Source: an uncultured Bacteroidales bacterium
GTDB lineage: Bacteria > Bacteroidota > Bacteroidia > Bacteroidales > Muribaculaceae
NCBI GenBank assembly: GCA_900542185.1
Contig: UQMZ01000085.1
Span: forward strand, 1 to 5,537
Direction: 5' to 3'
Length of the DNA stretch: 5,537 bases
Below, piece by piece: positions 1-5,537 of the stretch. Made by a program: the position numbers and the translations under genes. The notes under the pieces are model-generated. The model was not told the DNA's origin and searched no databases. It was given only the letters and a program-made list of their open reading frames with translations. Positions within the stretch are counted from its first letter, which is position 1. Each line of letters opens with the position of its first letter.

Positions 1-157
1 CTCACAGACCGAATAAATTACCTCGAAAATCCACCGCCCTGGCGTTTACATTTTTGAAGGAACGATGCCTTAATCAACAGGGTTATATTTCTTAAACGTT
101 TATTTATTAAATTATGTTATGAAAAATGGGTTGCAAAGACGCAGGCCATGTTAATTA

Positions 158-189
158 TTTGGCTAATTCGGGGAGTTTGGTTAATTTTG
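158..189 (+). promoter_or_regulatory. Bacteroidota-type promoter for lptD
   Basis: TTTG at 158-161, a 20-bp spacer, then TAATTTTG at 182-189. This fits the Bacteroidota housekeeping consensus (TTTG, 19-21 bp, TAnnTTTG) at every defined base. Transcription would be expected to start near 195-197, giving a leader of about 36 nt before the TTG at 233. The leader is A/T-rich and has no Shine-Dalgarno sequence, as is usual in this phylum. The start site is inferred, not measured. Confidence 0.7.
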
Positions 190-232
190 TAGCTTGTAAA
201 CGAACATTCGAACGTAAATTTCGGAACGTAAG

Positions 233-3058
233 TTGAAGAAGCTGTTGCTATATATCGCAGTGCTGACGGCCGTGGGTATAGGATACTCCCGGCAGTCAGG
301 CAATGAATTGCCCGAGCGTATGCCGCGGGCCACCGACAGCATTCCCTCGCCTTACGATTCATTGCCCGGCGTCGAAGGCCTGAAGGCACTGGAGACTCCT
401 CTTGAATTTCCGTTCGATTCGCTGCCGCCCGAGGACGGCATAATCAAGGATTCGGTAGCGCTGACGGATACCACCAAGGTGCTGCTGGACACCACACGCA
501 CACGCTTCTCGAAGATAAACCGCGACGCCCCCGACATCAAGAGCACCGTGACGTTCAGCGCCAAGGACTCATTGGTGATGAACAAGGGCAACGCCGCGCA
601 TCTGTATGGCGACGGCAATGTGGAGTACGAGGATTTCAAACTCAATTCCGCCGAGATACGCATGGACCTGGATTCCAGCACCGTGTATGCCAACGGCGTG
701 CCCGACTCCGTGGGCGAGCTGGCCAACACACCTATATTCAAGGACAAGAGCGGGGAGTATGAGTCGAAGACCATGAAGTATAACTTCAAGAGTCAGCGAG
801 GCTACATCACCGGCGTCATCACCGAGCAGCAGGACGGCTATCTGACCGGCGGCCGCGCCAAGCGTATGGACGACGGCGCCTTCTTCGTTGAGGACGGCAA
901 ATACACCACCTGCGAGGACCACGAGAATCCGCACTTTTATTTCCAGCTGACCAAGGCCAAGGTACGCCCGCAGAAGGATGTTGTGACCGGTCCGGGATAT
1001 ATGGTGCTGATGGGCGTTCCGCTGCCGTTGGCACTGCCGTTCGGCTACTTCCCGTTCAGCGAGAAATATTCGTCGGGCGTGCTGTTCCCCTCGATCGGCG
1101 AGGACTATAACCGAGGCTTCTACCTGCGCGACGGCGGTTACTACTTCGCCATCAACGACAACGTGGACTTAGCAATCCGCGGCGAGATATACACCAAAGG
1201 CTCGTGGGGACTCTCGGCATACTCCAACTATGTGAAGCGCTACAAATACCGTGGCACGTTCGACATCTCCTTCCTGCAGACCGTCACCGGCGACAAGGGG
1301 ACGGCCGACTACCAGAAGATGCGCAACTTCCAGGTGATATGGAGCCACAGTCAGGACGCAAAGGCCAATCCGAACCTGTCGTTTTCGGCATCGGTGAACT
1401 TCGCCACGTCCGGCTATAGCCGCAACGACCTGAACTCGTATTACAACAGCTCGTTTACCGAGAACACCAAGTCGTCGACCGTCAACATGACGTACCGTTT
1501 CCCCGGCACGAAATGGAGCCTGTCGGCCACGGCCAACATCACGCAGCGCAGCCAGGACTCCACGCTGGCCGTGTCGTTCCCCAACCTGACCGTGACTATG
1601 TCGCAGCTGGCGCCATTCAAGCGCAAGAAATCCGTAGGCGGCGAGAAATGGTACGAGAAAATCAAGATGTCATATTCCGGTCAGTTCCAGAACTCGCTGA
1701 CATCCGGTCAGGATGAATTCTTCAAGAAAAACATCATCAAGGACTGGCGCAACGGCATGAAGCACTATGTGCCCATCTCGGCCACGTTCAACCTGTTCAA
1801 ATACCTGCACATCTCGCCGAGCGTCACGCTGAACGACCGCATGTACACCAGCAAGATCAAGCGCCAGTGGGACTCGCAGGCGTCGCGCGAGGTGCAGGAC
1901 ACGACATACGGATTCTACAACGTGTTCGACTTCAACGTCGGCATGAGCTTCGACACGAAGCTGTACGGATTCTGGAAGCCTATGAAGTTCCTGGGCGACA
2001 AGGTGCAGATGATACGCCACGTCCTGACGCCTACGGTGAGCTTCAACTACGCTCCCGACTTCGGATCGAAAGGATGGGGTTACTACAATTACTACATGAT
2101 GACCGACCAGGCCGGCAACCAGACGCGCCGCGACTACTCGTATTTCAGCCACGGCATATTCGGCGTGCCGGGACGGGGCATGAACAGCGCCGTCACCGTG
2201 GCTCTGGCCAACAACCTGGAGATGAAGGTGAAGTCCGACAAGGATTCCACCGGCTACAAAAAGGTGTCGCTGATAGAGAACCTGAGCCTGTCGCAGAGCT
2301 ATAACTTCGCCGCCGACTCCCTGAAGCTGAGCCCGCTGCAGATGAGCGTGACGATGCGTCTTATCAAGAACTTCAACCTGAACTTCAACACCACCTGGGA
2401 TCCCTACGTATATCGTCCCGACGCCAATGGATCGGTGCGTCAGATCAACAAGTTCCGCTGGAACGCCCATCAGGGATTCATGAAGCTGTCGTCGTTCTCC
2501 ACCAGCTTCAGCTACACATTGAGCAACGACACGTTCAAGCGCAAGAAGGATACGGACAGCGACCGTGACCGCGAACCGGGCGAGGATGACGACGAGATAA
2601 CGGAGGAGGACAGCTTCTCGGACATGGCCACGCGCAAACGCTCGCGGCAAAAGAGCCAGGTGGTGAACAACAGCGACAACGACGGCTACGAAAAATGGCA
2701 GTTCCCCTGGAGCCTGTCGCTGAACTATTCGGTAAGCTACGGTTACGGCGACTACGACTACAAGAAACTGGACTACAAAGGCCGCTGGATGCAGAACCTG
2801 TCCATCAGCGGCTCGGTGCGTCCCACTCCCAACTGGAACTTCTCGTTCTCGGCCAGCTACAACTTCGAGCTGCACAAGCTCGCCTACATGAACTGCTCCA
2901 TCAGCCGCGACATACACTGCTTCACCATGTCGGCAAGTTTCGTACCCGTCGGCCCGTACAAATCGTACAACTTCCACATCGCCGTGAAGTCCAGCCTGCT
3001 GAAAGACCTGAAGTACGACCAGCGCTCACAGTCATCCAACGGCGTACAGTGGTATTAA
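233..3058 (+). CDS. lptD: LPS-assembly protein LptD (OstA-like), outer membrane
   Basis: This 941-residue protein is the outer-membrane beta-barrel that, with the lipoprotein LptE, inserts lipopolysaccharide into the outer leaflet at the end of the Lpt bridge. Residues 1-19 look like a signal peptide (Lys-Lys, then a hydrophobic stretch 4-17). Residues 20-100 are a Pro/Asp/Thr-rich linker with three DS[IL]P motifs (35, 42, 62). About 104-250 is the OstA-type periplasmic beta-jellyroll (SAKDSLVMNKG, then LYGDGNVEYEDFKLNSAEI). From about 255 the barrel begins, with the LptD signature: an LPFGYFPF segment, SGVLFPS, then RGFYLRDGGYY, comparable to SGFLIPS and RGW in E. coli LptD. The remainder is alternating aromatic beta-strand sequence ending in WY. 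The only cysteines are C227, C888 and C896. A charged insertion lies at about 769-825. The start is TTG: an in-frame TAA lies at 215-217, no ATG lies between it and the signal peptide, and the next Met (30) would lose the signal. The family is secure; the exact start is slightly less so. Confidence 0.93.
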   Translation: MKKLLLYIAVLTAVGIGYSRQSGNELPERMPRATDSIPSPYDSLPGVEGLKALETPLEFPFDSLPPEDGIIKDSVALTDTTKVLLDTTRTRFSKINRDAPDIKSTVTFSAKDSLVMNKGNAAHLYGDGNVEYEDFKLNSAEIRMDLDSSTVYANGVPDSVGELANTPIFKDKSGEYESKTMKYNFKSQRGYITGVITEQQDGYLTGGRAKRMDDGAFFVEDGKYTTCEDHENPHFYFQLTKAKVRPQKDVVTGPGYMVLMGVPLPLALPFGYFPFSEKYSSGVLFPSIGEDYNRGFYLRDGGYYFAINDNVDLAIRGEIYTKGSWGLSAYSNYVKRYKYRGTFDISFLQTVTGDKGTADYQKMRNFQVIWSHSQDAKANPNLSFSASVNFATSGYSRNDLNSYYNSSFTENTKSSTVNMTYRFPGTKWSLSATANITQRSQDSTLAVSFPNLTVTMSQLAPFKRKKSVGGEKWYEKIKMSYSGQFQNSLTSGQDEFFKKNIIKDWRNGMKHYVPISATFNLFKYLHISPSVTLNDRMYTSKIKRQWDSQASREVQDTTYGFYNVFDFNVGMSFDTKLYGFWKPMKFLGDKVQMIRHVLTPTVSFNYAPDFGSKGWGYYNYYMMTDQAGNQTRRDYSYFSHGIFGVPGRGMNSAVTVALANNLEMKVKSDKDSTGYKKVSLIENLSLSQSYNFAADSLKLSPLQMSVTMRLIKNFNLNFNTTWDPYVYRPDANGSVRQINKFRWNAHQGFMKLSSFSTSFSYTLSNDTFKRKKDTDSDRDREPGEDDDEITEEDSFSDMATRKRSRQKSQVVNNSDNDGYEKWQFPWSLSLNYSVSYGYGDYDYKKLDYKGRWMQNLSISGSVRPTPNWNFSFSASYNFELHKLAYMNCSISRDIHCFTMSASFVPVGPYKSYNFHIAVKSSLLKDLKYDQRSQSSNGVQWY

Positions 3059-3062
3059 GTAT

Positions 3063-3093
3063 TTTGTGGGTTCGGTAATTTTTTGTAATTTTG
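3063..3093 (+). promoter_or_regulatory. Bacteroidota-type promoter for typA
   Basis: TTTG at 3063-3066, a 19-bp spacer, then TAATTTTG at 3086-3093, the same -7 octamer as the lptD promoter. Transcription should begin near 3099-3101, leaving a leader of about 20 nt that ends in an A-rich stretch (AAAAATTAC) directly before the ATG at 3120. No Shine-Dalgarno sequence is present. No terminator hairpin is visible between the lptD stop and this promoter, so some readthrough from lptD is also possible. Confidence 0.7.
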
Positions 3094-3119
3094 CGTGATT
3101 ATTTCGAGATAAAAATTAC

Positions 3120-4922
3120 ATGCAAGACATTCGCAACATCGCCATTATAGCCCATGTGGACCATGGCAAGACTACTTTGGTGGACAAAATGCTGCTGGCC
3201 GGACACTTGTTCCGCGACAACCAGAACACCGGAGAGCTGATACTTGACAACAACGACCTCGAGCGTGAAAGAGGTATAACGATTCTTTCCAAAAACGTGT
3301 CTATCAACTACAAGGGCACGAAAATCAATATAATCGACACTCCGGGACACGCCGACTTCGGCGGCGAGGTGGAGCGCGTGCTGAACATGGCCGACGGCTG
3401 TCTGCTGCTGGTGGACGCGTTCGAAGGCCCGATGCCCCAGACTCGCTTCGTGCTTCAGAAAGCCATCCAGATGGGACTGAAGCCCGTGGTGGTGGTGAAC
3501 AAAGTGGACAAGCCCAACTGCCGTCCGTCGGAGGTGAACGAAATGGTGTTCGAACTGATGTTCAACCTGGACGCCACCGAGGATCAGCTTGAATTCCCCA
3601 CCATCTACGGTTCGGCCAAGCAGAACTGGATGAGCACTGACTGGCAGAAACCTACCGAGGACATAACGGCCCTGTTGGACGCCATCATCAAATACATACC
3701 CGCTCCCACTCAGATAGAGGGCGACCCGCAGATGCTGATCACCAGCCTGGACTACAGCCAGTACGTGGGCCGTATCGCCGTTGGTCGAGTACACCGCGGC
3801 ACACTGCGCGAGGGCATGGAGATAGGTCTGTGCAAGAAGGACGGCACGGTGACGCGCCAGAAAATCAAGGAACTGCAGACATTCGAGGGTATGGGCCGCA
3901 CCAAGACCGACCATGTGGACAGCGGCGACATCTGCGCCATCGTGGGTCTGGACAACTTCGAGATCGGCGACACCATCACTCTCTATGACAATCCCGAGCC
4001 CCTGCCCCGCATCGCCATCGACGAGCCCACAATGTCTATGACATTCACCATCAACGACTCGCCTTTCTTCGGCAAGGACGGTAAATACGTGACGTCGCGT
4101 CACATCCAGGAGCGTCTGGAGCGCGAGCTGGACAAGGACCTGGCGCTGCGCGTGCAGAAAGGCGACCGCGAGGATATGTGGACGGTGTTCGGCCGCGGCG
4201 TATTGCACCTGTCCATCCTGATCGAGACCATGCGCCGCGAGGGATACGAGCTGCAAGTGGGACAGCCGCAGGTCATCGTCAAGGAAATAGACGGCGTGAA
4301 GTGCGAGCCTGTCGAGTCGCTTAGCATCAACGTGCCCGAGGAATATTCGTCGAAGGTAATCGACCTGGTGACACGCCGCAAGGGCGATATCCTGTCGATG
4401 GAGACGCGCAACGACCGTGTGGACATCGAGTTCGTGATACCGAGCCGCGGTATAATCGGACTGCGCAACAACGTGCTGACCGCCACTGCGGGCGAGGCCA
4501 TCATGGCACACCGCTTCCTGGAGTTCCAGCCCTGGAAGGGCGACATAGAGCGCCGCACCAACGGTTCGCTGATAGCGCACGAGAGCGGTACGGCCTACGC
4601 CTACGCAATAGACAAGCTGCAGGACCGCGGACGCTTCTTCATCTTCCCGCAGGAGGAGGTCTACACCGGTCAGGTAGTGGGCGAGAACGCCAAGGACAAC
4701 GACATCGTAGTGAACGTGACCAAGTCGAAGAAGCTGACCAACATGCGTGCCAGCGGCGCCGACGACAAGGCCAAGATAGTTCCGCCGGTGGTATTCTCGC
4801 TTGAGGAGGCATTGGAATACATCAAGGAGGACGAGTATGTGGAGGTGACGCCCCATCACATACGCCTGCGCAAGATACTGCTTGACGAGAACGACCGCAA
4901 GCGCGTGGCCCGTCAGAGCTGA
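3120..4922 (+). CDS. typA: Ribosome-associated translational GTPase TypA/BipA
   Basis: TypA/BipA is an EF-G-like cytoplasmic GTPase that binds the 70S ribosome and supports 50S assembly and growth under cold or other stress. The 600-residue length is normal (about 605 in E. coli). All G motifs are visible: G1 AHVDHGKT at 11-18, the G2 region ERERGITI at 48-55 with Thr54, G3 DTPGH at 73-77 with the catalytic His77, G4 NKVD at 127-130 and G5 GSAK at 164-167. A beta-barrel domain follows at about 205-295 (SLDYSQYVGRIAVGRVHRG), then EF-G-like domains to about 480 (GRGVLHLSILIETMRREGYE, then PSRGIIGLRNN). The C-terminal domain specific to this family spans about 485-600 (NGSLIAHESGTAYAYAIDKL, VYTGQVVGENAKDND, KKLTNMRASGADDK). 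The start ATG gives the expected MQDIRNIAIIAHVDHGKT N-terminus. Codon use is strongly biased: TTA, CTA and TCA are absent over nearly the whole gene, consistent with high expression. A 36-bp gap separates it from the next gene, which probably shares its transcript. Confidence 0.97.
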   Translation: MQDIRNIAIIAHVDHGKTTLVDKMLLAGHLFRDNQNTGELILDNNDLERERGITILSKNVSINYKGTKINIIDTPGHADFGGEVERVLNMADGCLLLVDAFEGPMPQTRFVLQKAIQMGLKPVVVVNKVDKPNCRPSEVNEMVFELMFNLDATEDQLEFPTIYGSAKQNWMSTDWQKPTEDITALLDAIIKYIPAPTQIEGDPQMLITSLDYSQYVGRIAVGRVHRGTLREGMEIGLCKKDGTVTRQKIKELQTFEGMGRTKTDHVDSGDICAIVGLDNFEIGDTITLYDNPEPLPRIAIDEPTMSMTFTINDSPFFGKDGKYVTSRHIQERLERELDKDLALRVQKGDREDMWTVFGRGVLHLSILIETMRREGYELQVGQPQVIVKEIDGVKCEPVESLSINVPEEYSSKVIDLVTRRKGDILSMETRNDRVDIEFVIPSRGIIGLRNNVLTATAGEAIMAHRFLEFQPWKGDIERRTNGSLIAHESGTAYAYAIDKLQDRGRFFIFPQEEVYTGQVVGENAKDNDIVVNVTKSKKLTNMRASGADDKAKIVPPVVFSLEEALEYIKEDEYVEVTPHHIRLRKILLDENDRKRVARQS

Positions 4923-4929
4923 GAATCAT

Positions 4930-4943
4930 CCCGCACCTGCGGG
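4930..4943 (+). other. Small GC-rich inverted repeat between typA and the next gene
   Basis: CCCGCA at 4930-4935 and TGCGGG at 4938-4943 are exact reverse complements separated by CC. Realistically this folds as a 5-bp stem with a 4-nt loop. The following bases are A-rich (TAAAGAAAGG) with no T-run, so it does not look like an intrinsic terminator. It could stabilise or process the message between the two cistrons, or be chance. Confidence 0.35.
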
Positions 4944-4958
4944 TAAAGAAAGGGGAAT

Positions 4959-5303
4959 ATGGGGTTGGGAAAACAGGAACGCCGAGGGATCGTGATATTA
5001 GTGTTTGTGACACTTGTCATCACGTCCCTCGGCTTCGTTATGCGCTATTGCGGCCGCCCCGGCGACGCCGCGTCGCAAGTTCCGGTGCAGACAGTCATCT
5101 ACCGTCCGGCTGCCGATGACGCCGCCGAAGAATACGGGCCGCGTCATAAAAAGAAGAAGAAATCCCGCCGCAAGAAGTCCGGGGGCAAACGGGCCAAACA
5201 GAGTGAGGCAGGCAAGGGAAGCGGGTCAAAAGCGGGAACATCCGAAGGACAGCGACGTGATTTCCTGCGGGACACCATTCCGGTGCCACGGGATTATAGA
5301 TAG
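4959..5303 (+). CDS. Small single-pass membrane protein with highly basic tail, unknown function
   Basis: I do not recognise this 114-residue protein as a named family. The N-terminus is KQERRG followed by one hydrophobic segment at about 10-28 (IVILVFVTLVITSLGFVM), so it is probably an inner-membrane anchor; there is no signal cleavage site or lipobox. Residues 32-60 are a short linker. Residues 62-91 are extremely basic and low in complexity, with a run of five Lys at 64-68, then RRKK and GGKRAK. The C-terminus is RDFLRDTIPVPRDYR. The N-terminal pattern (basic ERRG then a transmembrane helix) resembles the start of membrane-anchored helix-hairpin-helix (ComEA-like) proteins of Bacteroidota, but no helix-hairpin-helix domain follows, so that is only an analogy. 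The ATG at 4959 is preceded by AAAGAAAGGGGAAT; the AGGGG lies only 3 nt from the start, so it is a poor Shine-Dalgarno. It lies 36 bp after typA on the same strand, so cotranscription is likely. Gene reality is supported by the plausible domain order, the spacing and the absence of a better frame. Confidence 0.68.
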   Translation: MGLGKQERRGIVILVFVTLVITSLGFVMRYCGRPGDAASQVPVQTVIYRPAADDAAEEYGPRHKKKKKSRRKKSGGKRAKQSEAGKGSGSKAGTSEGQRRDFLRDTIPVPRDYR

Positions 5304-5358
5304 ACGGATTCGTATTTGCAATCGGAAGGAAGGACAGGAGGACTAAGACGGTATCTTT

Positions 5359-5406
5359 ATATAGCTTCGGATATAGCTTTGTATAGGACTTCGGATATAG
5401 CTTCGA
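5359..5406. repeat. 12-bp tandem repeat, four copies
   Basis: Four consecutive 12-bp units: ATATAGCTTCGG (5359-5370), ATATAGCTTTGT (5371-5382), ATAGGACTTCGG (5383-5394) and ATATAGCTTCGA (5395-5406). Units 1 and 4 differ at one base; unit 3 is the most diverged. As a consequence CTTCGGATATAGCTT occurs twice, at 5365-5379 and 5389-5403. The array lies in the non-coding stretch 55 bp after the small membrane-protein gene. Unit 2 contains TAGCTTTG (5374-5381), which fits the TAnnTTTG -7 box, but no TTTG lies at the right distance upstream. Function unknown; it may be a variable-number tandem repeat. Confidence 0.75.
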
Positions 5407-5444
5407 CTTCCGTCTCAGCACAGAAAAAGAGAGATGCGAAAATT

Positions 5445-5479
5445 ACGGCGGTGTGTCATGTCTCATGACACACCGCCGT
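5445..5479. terminator. Strong hairpin, probable transcription terminator
   Basis: ACGGCGGTGTGTCATG at 5445-5460 and CATGACACACCGCCGT at 5464-5479 are perfect 16-bp reverse complements around a TCT loop. On the plus strand the stem is followed only by TATGTAG, a weak U-tract. On the minus strand the stem is followed by AATTTTCGC, a somewhat better one. It could therefore end the typA transcript, end a convergent gene beyond the contig, or both. The stem is certain; its role is inferred. Confidence 0.6.
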
Positions 5480-5489
5480 TATGTAGAGG

Positions 5490-5537
5490 CTGTCTCTTAT
5501 ACACATCTCCGAGCCCACGAGACTAGCGCTCATCTCG
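5490..5537 (+). other. Untrimmed Illumina Nextera adapter (non-biological)
   Basis: The segment matches the Nextera read-through adapter from end to end. 5490-5508 is the Tn5 mosaic end CTGTCTCTTATACACATCT. 5509-5523 is CCGAGCCCACGAGAC, the read-2 adapter portion. 5524-5531 is TAGCGCTC, an 8-nt sample index (I recall it as a Nextera XT i7 index, N723). 5532-5537 is ATCTCG, the start of the P7 tail. This is a library artefact carried into the assembly, not a transposon in the organism. Genuine sequence ends at 5489. Confidence 0.98.

Noticed and set aside
1..57. Possible C-terminal tail of an upstream gene (frame 1 is open to a TGA at 55-57)
   Set aside because: Only 18 codons are visible, another frame is also open from base 3 to about 95, and the short peptide matches nothing I know. 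Too little to call.
93..102. Palindrome TAAACGTTTA as a possible operator
   Set aside because: A single 10-bp palindrome in AT-rich DNA, 56 bp upstream of the promoter's -33 element; chance cannot be excluded and no regulator gene is nearby.
117..389. Minus-strand 90-codon frame over the lptD leader and 5' end
   Set aside because: It crosses the lptD promoter and signal-peptide coding region, shows no domain, and has no promoter matching the Bacteroidota consensus that I could find.
1670..2977. A 435-codon open frame on the minus strand opposite lptD
   Set aside because: Same codon-register shadow: its stop at 1670-1672 is the complement of a sense TCA serine codon. The Val/Arg/His-rich translation has no recognisable fold.
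3099..4859. A 586-codon open frame on the minus strand opposite typA
   Set aside because: It is in exact codon register with typA, so its stops would correspond to sense TTA, CTA and TCA codons, which this biased gene avoids. The translation is low-complexity His/Val/Leu-rich with no domain, and the sense gene is unmistakable.
5014..5346. Plus-strand 110-codon frame overlapping the small membrane-protein gene
   Set aside because: Arg/Ser/Pro-rich off-frame product without a hydrophobic anchor or domain; the 4959 frame has the better start position and architecture.
5095..5421. Minus-strand 108-codon open frame covering the tandem repeat and the small gene
   Set aside because: Its repetitive N-terminus is just the 12-bp repeat in translation and the rest is antisense to the small membrane-protein gene. 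No promoter or ribosome site supports it.
5490..5508. Tn5 mosaic end suggesting a transposon
   Set aside because: It is followed immediately by the Illumina adapter, an index and P7 bases, so it comes from library preparation and not from the genome.

Overview
The window looks like a short assembly contig from a member of the Bacteroidota, most likely order Bacteroidales; a gut Muribaculaceae-type organism is possible but not proven. The evidence is threefold. Two promoters fit the Bacteroidota sigma factor consensus (TTTG, 19-20 bp, TAnnTTTG). The two large genes have A/T-rich leaders with no Shine-Dalgarno sequence. The LptD homologue has the roughly 940-residue form I associate with Bacteroidota. 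Coding DNA is moderately GC-rich with strong codon bias, and the gaps are AT-rich.

Layout: 1-232 is an AT-rich leader with no supportable gene, carrying a good promoter at 158-189. 233-3058 (+) encodes LptD, the outer-membrane lipopolysaccharide insertion porin, from a TTG start. 3059-3119 is a short gap with its own promoter for 3120-4922 (+), which encodes the translational GTPase TypA/BipA with all five G motifs intact. After 36 bp, 4959-5303 (+) encodes a 114-residue single-pass membrane protein with a very basic tail and no recognised family. 5304-5489 has no convincing gene; it holds a four-copy 12-bp tandem repeat (5359-5406) and a perfect 16-bp inverted repeat with a 3-nt loop (5445-5479), probably a terminator.

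The last 48 bases (5490-5537) are not biological. They are an untrimmed Illumina Nextera adapter: the 19-bp Tn5 mosaic end, the read-2 adapter segment, an 8-nt i7 index and the first six bases of the P7 tail. Genuine sequence ends at 5489.

All genes point the same way. lptD and typA each appear to have a promoter, and the small membrane protein probably rides on the typA transcript. The two large genes are housekeeping functions: envelope biogenesis and ribosome-associated stress adaptation. I found no convincing new system such as a defence island, CRISPR array or mobile element. The least explained items are the small basic membrane protein, the 12-bp repeat and the charged insertion in the LptD barrel.
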